Assembly (NCBI RefSeq): GCF_003947455.1
Contig: NZ_QHJH01000008.1
Location: 42,220-106,219 of the forward strand
DNA: 64,000 nucleotides
Reading direction: 5' to 3'
From: Streptomyces sp. WAC 04229
GTDB taxonomy: Bacteria; Actinomycetota; Actinomycetes; Streptomycetales; Streptomycetaceae
Both the position numbers and the translations under genes were made by a program. The notes under the pieces were generated by a model that was given only the letters and a program-made list of their open reading frames with translations, was not told the origin of the DNA and ran no database searches. This document shows, piece by piece, positions 35,878-44,260 of the stretch (the stretch's first letter is position 1; each line of letters starts with the position of its first letter).

Positions 35878-36902
35878 GCAGACAGTCCGTACGGGTCACC
35901 ATCAAGGACGTGGCCGCGGCCGCCGGCGTGTCCAAGGGGGCCGTGTCCATGGCCTTCAACGACAAGCCGGGGGTCTCCGACGCCACACGGGAGCGGATCT
36001 TCGCGGTGGCCCGGCAGCTCGGCTGGGCCCCGAACTCCTCGGCCCGCAGCCTGTCGCGCCAGTCGGTGGACACCGTCGGGCTGGCGATCTGCCGGCCTGC
36101 CCGACTGCTGGGCCTGGAGCCCTTCTACATGGAGTTCGTCTCCGGCATCGAGAGCGTGCTGGCCGAACGCGACTGCTCCCTGCTGCTGCGTCTGGTCGGC
36201 TCGCTCGACGAGGAGATCGGGCTGCAGGAGCGCTGGTGGCGGGAGCGGCAGATAGGGGGATCGATCCTGGTCGACTTCCATCACGAGGATCCCCGGATCG
36301 CTCCGCTGCGGCGCATCGGCCTCCCGGCCGTGGCCGTCGGCCACCCGTCCCTCACCGGCGGGTTCCCGTCGGTGTGGACCGACGACGCCGCCGCCGTCGC
36401 CGAGGCGGTGCGCTACCTGGCGGTGCTGGGACACCGGCGCATCGCACACGTGGGAGGCCCCCACGGGCTCGGACACAGCGCCATCCGCACGACCGCGTTC
36501 GAGCAGACCATGGCCGAACTCGGCCTGGACAGCGGGCCGCACATCGAGACGGGATTCTCGGGCGAGGACGGCGCACGCGCCACCCGCTCCCTGCTGCTGT
36601 CCGCCGCGCGTCCCACGGCCATCCTCTACGACAACGACATCATGGCGGTCGCCGGACTCGGTGTCGCCGCCGAGATGGGCGTCTCCGTGCCGGACGACGT
36701 GTCGCTGCTGGCATGGGACGACTCCCAGTTGTGCCGGCTGACGCATCCGACGCTGTCGGCGATGAGCCACGACGTGCACGGCTTCGGTGCACAGGTCGCA
36801 CGGGTGCTGTTCGAGGTGCTGGCCGGTCACGACGTCGCGTCCCAGCCCGTCGCGACACCGTCACTGGTACCGCGGGCGTCGACCGCCCCACCCCCTTCGT
36901 AG
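35874..36902 (+). CDS. LacI-family transcriptional regulator of the mannan locus
   Basis: 342 residues, GTG start overlapping the mannosidase stop (GTGA). The helix-turn-helix is TIKDVAAAAGVSKGAVSMAFN (about 9-29), and the hinge helix follows at SSARSLSRQ. The effector domain shows VWTDDAAAVAEAVRYLAVLGHRRIAHVGG and a typical C-terminal DVSLLAWDDSQLCRLTHPTLSA. It probably represses the mannan genes until a mannose-derived sugar binds. The recurring motif near TGAACCGGTTAA around this locus is the best candidate operator, including site B in front of its own transcription unit. A terminator follows at 36924. Confidence 0.9.
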   Translation: MSRQSVRVTIKDVAAAAGVSKGAVSMAFNDKPGVSDATRERIFAVARQLGWAPNSSARSLSRQSVDTVGLAICRPARLLGLEPFYMEFVSGIESVLAERDCSLLLRLVGSLDEEIGLQERWWRERQIGGSILVDFHHEDPRIAPLRRIGLPAVAVGHPSLTGGFPSVWTDDAAAVAEAVRYLAVLGHRRIAHVGGPHGLGHSAIRTTAFEQTMAELGLDSGPHIETGFSGEDGARATRSLLLSAARPTAILYDNDIMAVAGLGVAAEMGVSVPDDVSLLAWDDSQLCRLTHPTLSAMSHDVHGFGAQVARVLFEVLAGHDVASQPVATPSLVPRASTAPPPS

Positions 36903-36923
36903 GGTGGCGGAGACGGATTGCTG

Positions 36924-36950
36924 AGGGGCGCGGCGCCATGCCGCGCCCCT
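36924..36950. terminator. Terminator after the lacI gene
   Basis: AGGGGCGCGGC (36924-36934) and GCCGCGCCCCT (36940-36950) form a perfect 11-bp stem with loop GCCAT. It lies between the convergent lacI and ROK genes and may serve both. Confidence 0.8.
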
Positions 36951-37053
36951 TCGCGTGCGGGCCCGCTCGGGAACGGTCCGCCGAGAGTGTGCGCAAGGGA
37001 TGTCGGAGACGAGAAGGAAAGCTCGTCAGAGACACTCGATTGGCACGCTCACC

Positions 37054-37065
37054 AAAACCGGTTAA
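37054..37065. promoter_or_regulatory. Operator-like motif at the end of the ROK gene (site C)
   Basis: AAAACCGGTTAA overlaps the TAA stop of the ROK gene. It fits the motif family but is not near a promoter of an annotated gene, so it may be an auxiliary site or chance. Confidence 0.3.
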
Positions 37066-38015
37066 GCCGCAGTGGCTCCGCCCACGTTGTTGGAATGTTG
37101 CCGGGCGGCCGCCGCCGCACCGATCAGACCCGCGTCCCGCGCCAGTGCCGCCGGGCGCACCTCGAGGCCGCGGACGAAGTCGAGCACCGAGAACGCGCGC
37201 AGATGGCGGCGCAGCGGCGTGAACAGTGTCTCGCCCGCCTGCGCGACACCGCCGCCGATGACCGCGACCTCGATCTCCAGCAGCGCCGCGCTGCCGGCGA
37301 TCGCGGCGGCGAGTGCTCGGGCCGAGCGGTCGTACGCGGCCAGGGCGCGCTCGTCGCCCTCGCGCGCGGACGCGGCGACCGCGGCGGCGGAAGGCTGCGA
37401 ACCCGGTCGGGGTGACCAGCCCGCCTGTACCGCGTAGCGGGCGATGGCGGTACCGCTGGCGTAGCCCTCCACGCATCCCCGCGCACCGCAGGCGCAGGGC
37501 GGTCCGTCGATGCCTACGGAGATGTGGCCTATGTGTCCGGCGTTCCCCGAGGGGCCGGGATGCAGCCGGCCGTCCAGGACGTATCCGCCGCCGACGCCGG
37601 TGGAGACGACCATGCACAGGGCATTGCCCACACCGCGGGCGGCGCCGAGCCAGTGCTCGGCCGCGGTCATGGCCACGGCGTCCCCGAGCAGGACGGGTTC
37701 GAGGCCCGCGAAAAGCATGGGATGGGCGCGCACGCTCTCGACGAGGGGGAAAGTCCGCCAGGCGGGGATGTTCACGGGGCTCACCGTGCCGGCCACCGTG
37801 TCGACGGGGCCGGCGCTGGCGATGCCCACACCACGCACGGTGCCCCAGGCCGGAGCGGCCGACAGCGTGTCGATCACGGCGTCGACGGTTCGCGCCATGC
37901 GGTGGGTGGATTCCCTCGCGGGCGTGGGAAGTTCGGCGCGGTGGACGACGGACCCCCCTTCGTCCACCAGCGCTCCCGCGATCTTGGTCCCTCCGATGTC
38001 CAGGGCGGCGTACAC
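37062..38015 (-). CDS. ROK-family sugar kinase (probable manno- or glucokinase)
   Basis: 317 residues from GTG 38015 (GAAAGGA site about 9 bases upstream). The ATP-binding motif is LDIGGTKIAG near the N-terminus. The zinc motif GHIGHISVGIDG followed by CACGARGCVEGYAS is the ROK signature (HxGH...CxCGxxGCxE). No helix-turn-helix precedes it, so it is a kinase rather than a NagC-type repressor. In this locus it should phosphorylate the mannose released by the beta-mannosidase to mannose-6-phosphate, feeding the adjacent isomerase; glucose is an alternative substrate. It lies 87 bases downstream of manA on the same strand and is probably co-transcribed. Confidence 0.9.
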   Translation of the reverse strand: MYAALDIGGTKIAGALVDEGGSVVHRAELPTPARESTHRMARTVDAVIDTLSAAPAWGTVRGVGIASAGPVDTVAGTVSPVNIPAWRTFPLVESVRAHPMLFAGLEPVLLGDAVAMTAAEHWLGAARGVGNALCMVVSTGVGGGYVLDGRLHPGPSGNAGHIGHISVGIDGPPCACGARGCVEGYASGTAIARYAVQAGWSPRPGSQPSAAAVAASAREGDERALAAYDRSARALAAAIAGSAALLEIEVAVIGGGVAQAGETLFTPLRRHLRAFSVLDFVRGLEVRPAALARDAGLIGAAAAARQHSNNVGGATAA

Positions 38016-38102
38016 CGATACGGTCCTTTCTCCGGTCGGCCCCACGGCCTCGAACCGGGCGGTGCGGTGTCGAGGAACTCGCAGGGGCGACAACGTTGTC
38101 AG

Positions 38103-39338
38103 TCAATGGGAAGGAGAGTCCTGAACGAGCGAGGAGGGCTTGTCCGGGCTCAGGCCGACGGCGGCCACGAACAGGGTGCCCCTGCCTTCCACCAGGACGT
38201 CATCGTCCGAGGCGGGGAGGAAGCAGGAACTGCCGGCTGCGATGCGCAGTGGTTCGGTGCCTCCCGTGGACAGCCGGGCCGATCCGTCCGCGCAGAAGGC
38301 GATGCGAGGGCCGGACGCGGGCACGAGAGGTCCGTGAGAGCCGTCGAGTTCGGTTTTGTAGAGGGCGAACTCCCGCGCCGGGCAGTCGTACAGCCACGTG
38401 GGTCCCGGCCCCGCGACCCCGGTGGGTGTGACCACGGGCACGCGCACCGCCGGGTTGGTGATCCGCAGCAGTTCGGGCACGTTCACCTCCTTGGCCGTCA
38501 GTCCCGCGCGCAGCACGTTGTCGGAGTTGGCGAGCAGTTCCAGGCCGACACCGTGCACATAGGCGTGCAGTCCGCCGGCCGGCATGAACAGGGCCGTGCC
38601 GGGCTCCAGGACGCGGTGGTTCAGAAGCAGGGAAGCCACGAGGCCGAGATCGTCGGGGTGATGTCGCGCCATACGCACCAGCGCGGCGTACGCGGCGGCA
38701 TGGGGGTTCGCGGACCGTGCCAGGCGCCGACTCGATTCCACGACGGCTGACACCAGCGGCGCGCGCTCGTCCGGCGCCCGTTCCAGGACAGCGCGCAGGG
38801 CCTCGGAAAGGCCCTGCGCGTCGGTACCGCCACGCAGCAGTCCGATCACCGGACGCAGGCCGTCGACCCCGAGGTTCTCCAGGAGCTGTGCGGCCTCCTC
38901 GCGGTCACGGAAACCAGCCAGAACCTCGAAACGGCTCAGCGCGTGGAGCAGTTCGGGCTTGGGCCAGTCGTCCGCGTAGGGGCCGCCTCCGCCCTCGGCC
39001 TGCTGGGCGGCGAAGGCCGAGCGTGCCTGTTCCCGGTCCGGGTGGACCTGTATGGACAGAGGCTGCTCGGCGGCCAGCACCTTGAGCAGGAACGGCAGCC
39101 TGTCCCCGAACTCCCGGACGCATGCGGCTCCCAGCTCCCTGTGCGGGTCTTCGGCCACGACGTCCAGGAGTGTCGTGGCCTGTCCGCCGCGGGTCGTCCC
39201 CGCGGCGCCGGAGGGATGCGCGCCCATCCACAGCTCCGCTTCCGGCCCGGCCGAAGGGGTGCTCCTTCCTTGCAGCCGGGCCAGTGCGTCACGTGAACCC
39301 CATGCGTACGGCTTGATGATCGGTTGAAGTAGATCCAC
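38103..39338 (-). CDS. manA: Mannose-6-phosphate isomerase, class I
   Basis: 411 residues from GTG 39338. Type I PMI signatures: NPYAWGS-like KPYAWGSRDAL (9-19), zinc ligands in SIQVHPD (Gln97, His99) and PKPELLHAL (Glu129), and the later His of AGGLHAYVHGVGLELLANSDNV. The enzyme converts mannose-6-phosphate to fructose-6-phosphate, connecting mannan catabolism to glycolysis. The ribosome site is weak. An operator-like motif sits at 39394-39405, 56 bases before the start and inside the end of the mannanase gene. It pairs with the ROK kinase downstream. Confidence 0.93.
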   Translation of the reverse strand: MDLLQPIIKPYAWGSRDALARLQGRSTPSAGPEAELWMGAHPSGAAGTTRGGQATTLLDVVAEDPHRELGAACVREFGDRLPFLLKVLAAEQPLSIQVHPDREQARSAFAAQQAEGGGGPYADDWPKPELLHALSRFEVLAGFRDREEAAQLLENLGVDGLRPVIGLLRGGTDAQGLSEALRAVLERAPDERAPLVSAVVESSRRLARSANPHAAAYAALVRMARHHPDDLGLVASLLLNHRVLEPGTALFMPAGGLHAYVHGVGLELLANSDNVLRAGLTAKEVNVPELLRITNPAVRVPVVTPTGVAGPGPTWLYDCPAREFALYKTELDGSHGPLVPASGPRIAFCADGSARLSTGGTEPLRIAAGSSCFLPASDDDVLVEGRGTLFVAAVGLSPDKPSSLVQDSPSH

Positions 39339-39389
39339 GGCGGTACGTTAACCGCGTCCGAACAGATTCCGCAGGTTTTCCGACCCCTG

Positions 39390-41075
39390 TTATTGAACCG
39401 GTATAGTAGTGGGTCGTCGACTTTCGGATCGGGCTGATGAGCACGCCGTTCCGTTCAGCGTGAAGGAGGCCGGGGCGCCGTTCGTGCCGGCCTGGGAGGC
39501 GCCGCTGAACCCGAAGTTCACTGTCGCACCGGGGGCGATGGACGTGTTGTAGCCGGAGGGATGGGCCACGGTCACGCTGCGACCGTCCTGGACGTGGGTG
39601 GCGTTCCAGATCTGGGTGATGGACTGGCTGCCGGGGAAGGTGAACGACAGCTCCCACCCGTCGAGCGTCGTGCTGCCGGTGTTGTGGATGGTGACGTCGG
39701 AGTTGAAGGTGGCCCCCCAGTCCGACAGCCGGTAGTCGACCCGGCACGGTGTACCGGCCGTGGGTGACGCGGTGGGCGTGCCGGTCGGGTCCGGTGTGGT
39801 GGTCGGCTCAGGGGTCGTCGTCGGCTCTCCGGTGGAGGGCGAGGAGGTCGGGGAGCCCGTGGGGGAGGTGTGACCGCTCTTGGCGGCCATGCGGTCGGAG
39901 TGGGCGCGGAACACGTCGAGTTCCGGATCACCCTGGGTGACACCGAACTTCCCGTCGATCTCGCGGTCCTGATACCACCAGAAGGCGCTGCCGTCGCCGC
40001 CGGCCGCCTCGAAGTCGGCGTAGATCTCGCTCCACCAGGCCGCCCGGTCGACGTTGTGGACGTTGAACTCGCCCATGAAGAAGGGCTTGCCGACCTTCTC
40101 GTGCGAGTCGGTGATCCAGGCCCGGATCAGTTCCTTCGTCTCGTCCAGGGGCAGGTCGGCCCAGTGCTCCGTGGGGTAGGGATGCGCCGAGGTGAAGTCG
40201 AGGTACGGCGACTGCTGGAGATGGACGAAGGGGTTGCCCTCGTCGCCGCCGAAGCCGTACTGCGTGCCGTGTCCCTCGATGCCGGCGCCGAGCAGGTGGT
40301 TGGGGTCGATCTCCTTGACGAAGGCCCCCATCTCGTCGACCCAGGCACGCAGCGTGGTCCCCTGGACGTTCTCCACGTCGCTCTGGCCCTCGTAGCGCGG
40401 CTCGTTCATCAGGTCCCAGGCGAAAATGGTCGGGTCGTCTTTGTACTTGACGCCGCTGTAGTGGTTGGTCCGGTTGAGGGCGTGGCTCACGTAGTTCTTG
40501 TAGGACGTGAAGCATCCCGGGCAGCGGGCCTTGTCGAAGAACGCGGCACGGGCCGGCTGGCCACCGGAGAGCCCCTCCCAGCGCAAACGTGTGTCGATGC
40601 CGCCATACGCCTCCCAGTAATTCTCGAAGACCGGCATGAGGCGCAGCCCGTGCGTCCTGGCGGACTCGATGACGTAGTCGAAGAGCGCGAACTGTTGCTC
40701 GTCGTAGACACCTTCGGACTTCTCGAAGCCGTGCCAGCTCTCGTGGCTGAACATCCACAGCCTGACGACGTCGACACCGTCGTCACGCATGCGGGCGAGG
40801 TGGGCGTCGATGCGTTCCTTGTCCATGTACTGCGTCTCGGTGTCGCCGGAGCCCGACCCGAAGGTGAACAGGTCGTAGGCGTTGGCGCCGGCGACGTAGT
40901 ACTCCTCCCCGTCCAGACAGAAGCGGATCCCGCAGCGCGTGACGAAGGAGTCCTCGGCGGCCGAGGCCGAGGGCGGGCGCATGAGCGACAGACACGCGCC
41001 CGCCAACGCGGCCACGAGCAGGAGCACCAGAGGCGTCACGCACCGTCTGGTCGAGGGGAGGGGGTGACCATGCAT
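39390..41075 (-). CDS. Secreted GH5 endo-beta-1,4-mannanase with CBM2
   Basis: 561 residues from ATG 41075 (GGGAGAG site). The signal peptide covers residues 1-40 (TPLVLLLVAALAGACLSL...ASAA). The GH5 (subfamily 7-like) barrel spans about 45-400 with acid/base Glu225 in DLMNEPRYEG and nucleophile Glu336 in FFMGEFNVH. A Pro/Thr/Ser linker (401-443) leads to a family 2 carbohydrate-binding module (444-548, CRVDYRLSDWG...FTLNGTAC). It cuts beta-mannan outside the cell while bound to crystalline polysaccharide. The short tail after the last Cys (SSARSESRRPTTIPVQ) is unusual for CBM2 proteins and contains the manA operator motif in its DNA. Confidence 0.93.
   Translation of the reverse strand: MHGHPLPSTRRCVTPLVLLLVAALAGACLSLMRPPSASAAEDSFVTRCGIRFCLDGEEYYVAGANAYDLFTFGSGSGDTETQYMDKERIDAHLARMRDDGVDVVRLWMFSHESWHGFEKSEGVYDEQQFALFDYVIESARTHGLRLMPVFENYWEAYGGIDTRLRWEGLSGGQPARAAFFDKARCPGCFTSYKNYVSHALNRTNHYSGVKYKDDPTIFAWDLMNEPRYEGQSDVENVQGTTLRAWVDEMGAFVKEIDPNHLLGAGIEGHGTQYGFGGDEGNPFVHLQQSPYLDFTSAHPYPTEHWADLPLDETKELIRAWITDSHEKVGKPFFMGEFNVHNVDRAAWWSEIYADFEAAGGDGSAFWWYQDREIDGKFGVTQGDPELDVFRAHSDRMAAKSGHTSPTGSPTSSPSTGEPTTTPEPTTTPDPTGTPTASPTAGTPCRVDYRLSDWGATFNSDVTIHNTGSTTLDGWELSFTFPGSQSITQIWNATHVQDGRSVTVAHPSGYNTSIAPGATVNFGFSGASQAGTNGAPASFTLNGTACSSARSESRRPTTIPVQ
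39394..39405 (-). promoter_or_regulatory. Operator-like motif upstream of manA (site E)
   Basis: TGAACCGGTATA lies in the last codons of the mannanase gene, 56 bases upstream of the manA start. It matches the motif family and would control the manA-ROK transcript. Confidence 0.5.
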
Positions 41076-41105
41076 AGCGGCTCTCCCGTTCGGAGGATGA
41101 CTGCA

Positions 41106-41117
41106 TGTACCGGTTAA
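41106..41117 (-). promoter_or_regulatory. Operator-like motif upstream of the CBM2 mannanase (site F)
   Basis: TGTACCGGTTAA lies 31 bases upstream of the mannanase ATG, where it would overlap the promoter or transcription start. It matches the motif family. Confidence 0.5.
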
Positions 41118-41225
41118 CCGGGGAGGAACGTAGAGGCGGCTACTTCGGCTGTCAATCAGTCGCGCAGAGTCTCTTCCTGCTGGTAAATGCCCACTCATGG
41201 GCGCCTCTTGGGGTTGGGCAGCAAG

Positions 41226-41237
41226 TTTAGCGGTTTA
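41226..41237. promoter_or_regulatory. Operator-like motif between the two mannanase genes (site G)
   Basis: TTTAGCGGTTTA has one mismatch in the CCGG centre but the same flanks. It lies 151 bases from one mannanase start and 294 from the other. The rest of this 455-base divergent region has no gene. Confidence 0.35.
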
Positions 41238-41530
41238 CCTTTCGCAGGCTTCCTGGCTCGCCGATGTGAATCTTGAACCGTCTCTTGACATGGATGGAAC
41301 ATCCGGTGCCTCATGGTGTGGCGCTGGGCGGTCGCGGCCCACTTCCGGCCGCCTCCACGACCCGTCACACCGCTTGCGCGGTGCCTGCTTCGCAACCTCC
41401 GACGCCTGTGAGGGCCTGTGTCGGGCGGTACTTCCCGCCACCTGACATCGTTGTCATTCGCATGCGTCGGCACGGTGCGTCCAGGCCGGGTCAGGTGCCG
41501 TCACTCCGTCCCACTCACCCGAGGAGACAC

Positions 41531-42814
41531 ATGCGAAAGCCAAGAAGCACGCTCATCACGACGGCGGGGATGGCGTTCGCCGCCGTCCTCGGGCTGCTCC
41601 TCTCGCTCGCCGGGCCGTCCACCGGCAAGGCTGAGGCGGCGGAAGGCGGTATCCACGTCAGCGACGGACGCGTCGTCGAGGGCAACGGCAACGCGTTCGT
41701 CATGCGCGGCGTCAACCACGCCTACACCTGGTACCCCGAGCAGACCAGCTCCATCGCCGACATCGCGGCCAAGGGCGCCAACACCGTCCGGGTCGTGCTC
41801 GGCAGTGGCGGCCGCTGGACCAAGACGAGCGCGTCCGAGGTCTCCACGCTCATCGGCCAGTGCAAGGCCAACAAGGTCATCTGCGTCCTGGAAGTGCACG
41901 ACACCACCGGGTACGGCGAGGACGGCGCTGCCACCAGCCTGGACCAGGCCGCCGACTACTGGATCAGCGTGAAGAGCGCGCTGGAGGGCCAGGAGGACTA
42001 CGTCGTCGTCAACATCGGCAACGAGCCCTTCGGCAACACGAACTACACCGCGTGGACCGACGCCACCAAGTCGGCCATCGGCAAGCTCCGCGGTGCCGGC
42101 ATCGACCACGCCCTGATGGTGGACGCGCCCAACTGGGGCCAGGACTGGTCCGGCACGATGCGGTCCAACGCGGCCTCGGTCTTCGCTTCCGACCCCGACC
42201 GCAACACCATCTTCTCCATCCACATGTACGGGGTCTACGACACAGCGGCCGAGGTGCAGGACTACCTGAACGCCTTCGTCGGCAACGGACTGCCCATCGT
42301 CGTCGGTGAGTTCGGCGACCAGCACAGCGACGGCAACCCCGACGAGGGCGCGATCATGGCGACGGCCCAGTCCCTCGGCGTCGGCTACATCGGCTGGTCG
42401 TGGAGCGGCAACGGCAGCGGTGTCGAGTACCTCGACATGGTCAACGGCTTCGACCCGAACTCGCTGACCAGCTGGGGCGACCGCTTCTTCAACGGCAGCA
42501 ACGGGATCGCCGCCACCTCCAAGACGGCCACCGTGTACGGCGACGGTGGTGGTGACAACGGTGGCGGTGACGACGGTGGCACGGGCGGTACCGCGCCCAA
42601 CGGTTACCCGTACTGCGTGAACGGCAGCGCCTCCGACCCGGACGGTGACGGGTGGGGCTGGGAGAACAGCAGCTCGTGCGTGGTTTCCGGCGGCCTTGCG
42701 CCCAACGGCTACTCGTACTGCGTGAACGGCAGCGCCTCCGACCCGGACGGTGACGGGTGGGGCTGGGAGAACAGCCGGTCCTGTGTCGTCCGGGGCAGCG
42801 CTGCGGATCGCTGA
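41531..42814 (+). CDS. Secreted GH5 mannanase (subfamily 8-like) with two CBM10 modules
   Basis: 427 residues from ATG 41531 (GAGGAGA site). The signal peptide is 1-37. The catalytic domain spans 40-335 with acid/base Glu165 in NIGNEPFG and nucleophile Glu260 in IVVGEFGDQ. GVNHAYTWYP and GYIGWSWSGN are typical of actinobacterial and bacillary GH5_8 mannanases. A Gly/Asp linker (338-353) precedes two near-identical 30-residue CBM10 repeats (355-385, 390-420: NGYxYCVNGSASDPDGDGWG). It complements the CBM2 mannanase: same reaction, different polysaccharide anchor. A terminator follows at 42830. Confidence 0.92.
   Translation: MRKPRSTLITTAGMAFAAVLGLLLSLAGPSTGKAEAAEGGIHVSDGRVVEGNGNAFVMRGVNHAYTWYPEQTSSIADIAAKGANTVRVVLGSGGRWTKTSASEVSTLIGQCKANKVICVLEVHDTTGYGEDGAATSLDQAADYWISVKSALEGQEDYVVVNIGNEPFGNTNYTAWTDATKSAIGKLRGAGIDHALMVDAPNWGQDWSGTMRSNAASVFASDPDRNTIFSIHMYGVYDTAAEVQDYLNAFVGNGLPIVVGEFGDQHSDGNPDEGAIMATAQSLGVGYIGWSWSGNGSGVEYLDMVNGFDPNSLTSWGDRFFNGSNGIAATSKTATVYGDGGGDNGGGDDGGTGGTAPNGYPYCVNGSASDPDGDGWGWENSSSCVVSGGLAPNGYSYCVNGSASDPDGDGWGWENSRSCVVRGSAADR
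42593..42790 (+). repeat. Tandem CBM10-coding repeat, period 105 bases
   Basis: The segments starting at 42593 and 42698 encode the two CBM10 modules. A 60-base stretch from TACTGCGTGAACGGCAGCGC onward is identical in both, including synonymous positions, so the duplication is recent or maintained by gene conversion. Confidence 0.85.
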
Positions 42815-42829
42815 CCGACGGATGCGGTG

Positions 42830-42865
42830 ATGCCCCGCCCGAGGGAAGTCCCAGGGGCGGGGCAT
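42830..42865 (+). terminator. Terminator between the mannanase and cutinase-like genes
   Basis: ATGCCCCGCCC (42830-42840) pairs perfectly with GGGCGGGGCAT (42855-42865) around a 14-base loop. The two flanking genes converge, so it may act in both directions. Confidence 0.8.
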
Positions 42866-43033
42866 TCGGCCGCAGGACGCAGACGTTCACCACGGACGTG
42901 AGGTGCCGACCTCGGGTCGCCTGGGGCCGCTACGGCGCGTGCTCGGCCTCCCGTGAGTCGCGCGCCGGCAGCCGGGGGCAGGACGGTGCGGTCCTGTGCC
43001 CCGTCTCCGGGAAGGGGAGCGAGAAGCGTTCCG

Positions 43034-43918
43034 TCAGCAGGCGTTGGTGCGGAAACTGGAGACGCCGGGGACGCCTGCATCGTCGAAGCCGCAGGTGTAC
43101 GCGGTGAAGCGGGCATCGTTGTTGAGGTACCGCTTGAACCACGACACGAGCATCCAGGACAGGTGCGCGTTGTCCCGGTTGACGAAGAAGTGGTCGGCAC
43201 CGCCGAGTTCGACGTACGCCTTCTGCCCGGGCAGGCTGTTGTAGAACGGGATCGAGTGTGATCCCACCGGTGCCACGGAGTCGGACTGGCCGCCGACTAT
43301 CGCCACCGGCTCACTGACCTCGGGCCAGGACTTGTCACCGTTCCAGGGAGCGATCGGGACCGCCGCTTTGATCCTTCCGCTGGTGTCGGCCTTGAGGGCT
43401 TCGAGCGAGCCGCCGCCCCCCATCGACCAGCCGGCCACTCCCTGCCGGTTGGCGTCCACGCGTGAGCGCACCGCGCTGGGGGATGAGTTGACCGCCCAGT
43501 TGAGCGCGGAGCGCAGCTGGCTGCCGCGGCTGGCCGGCTGGTCGTAGATCGTGTTCGTTTCGATGCCGACGACGACGTAGCCCCAGGAGGCCAGGCGGGG
43601 GCCGATCCAGCTCATGCTCGACCAGTAGGACAGGTAGCCGGGAACCACGGCGATCACCGGGTAGGTACCAGGCGTGGTGGGGTAGTACGCCTGGCCACCT
43701 CCGAATCCGGAGGGGTTGCCGATGCCGGTCGACGCGACACCGAAACTTCCGTTGCCGATGATGTTGGCCGGGGTCGGAGCCTGGCCGATCTCATCGGCGC
43801 TGGCCGGCGCGGCGGTCAGGACGCCGCCCGCGCTCAGCCCGACCGCCAGCAGCAGGGAGGTCAGGCCCTGCAGAGCGCGACGGCGCAGAAACCCGGGACG
43901 AGAGCTCGTGCTTCTCAT
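43034..43918 (-). CDS. Secreted cutinase / polyester hydrolase (PETase-like alpha/beta hydrolase)
   Basis: 294 residues with AAGGAGA before the ATG. The signal peptide is about 1-41. The triad is Ser165 in GWSMGGGGS, Asp213 in QSDSVAPV and His243 in GADHFF; Tyr95 in PGYLSYW fits the oxyanion position. Trp192 follows in APWNGDKSW. The last pair Cys276-Cys294 matches the C-terminal disulfide of Thermobifida cutinases. Such enzymes hydrolyse cutin and synthetic polyesters. The residue before the nucleophile is Trp, as in Ideonella PETase (GWSMGG), whereas most actinobacterial cutinases have His (GHSMGG). The mature length, about 253 residues, is normal. It is a single-gene unit with an inverted repeat in its leader. 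Confidence 0.9.
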   Translation of the reverse strand: MRSTSSRPGFLRRRALQGLTSLLLAVGLSAGGVLTAAPASADEIGQAPTPANIIGNGSFGVASTGIGNPSGFGGGQAYYPTTPGTYPVIAVVPGYLSYWSSMSWIGPRLASWGYVVVGIETNTIYDQPASRGSQLRSALNWAVNSSPSAVRSRVDANRQGVAGWSMGGGGSLEALKADTSGRIKAAVPIAPWNGDKSWPEVSEPVAIVGGQSDSVAPVGSHSIPFYNSLPGQKAYVELGGADHFFVNRDNAHLSWMLVSWFKRYLNNDARFTAYTCGFDDAGVPGVSSFRTNAC

Positions 43919-43930
43919 GCATGTCTCCTT

Positions 43931-43977
43931 GTCAGGGGGCGCGGTGAAACCTCGAGGACTTCACCGCCTGGCCTGAC
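43931..43977 (-). promoter_or_regulatory. Nested inverted repeat in the leader of the cutinase-like gene
   Basis: Outer arms GTCAGG (43931-43936) and CCTGAC (43972-43977) enclose GCGGTGAA (43941-43948) and TTCACCGC (43960-43967), with CTCGAG at the centre. It begins 13 bases before the ATG and could be an operator or an mRNA structure controlling translation. The remainder of the 342-base gap to the next gene shows nothing else. Confidence 0.45.
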
Positions 43978-44260
43978 GTGTCAGACAAGCGCACCGGCGG
44001 CTGACGGCCATCGGCGAAATCACCAGTCATGCGGGGGAGCGCCCGGTGAGGTGTGCCGCCGCTGCTCGGCACCTGCACCTTGCCCGCCCCCACGAGCCGG
44101 CCGTACGTGTCGCGGTACGGCAGCCCGGCCGAGGGCGCGAAGGCTCGGCCACCGTGAAGGCTGGTGATCCCACCGATGCGTGCTGGGAGGCTCAGGGGCA
44201 CCGTGGCCCGGGATGGCGGGATCCGCCCGCCGGCGGAGGAACGTGGAAAGGGGCAAGCCC

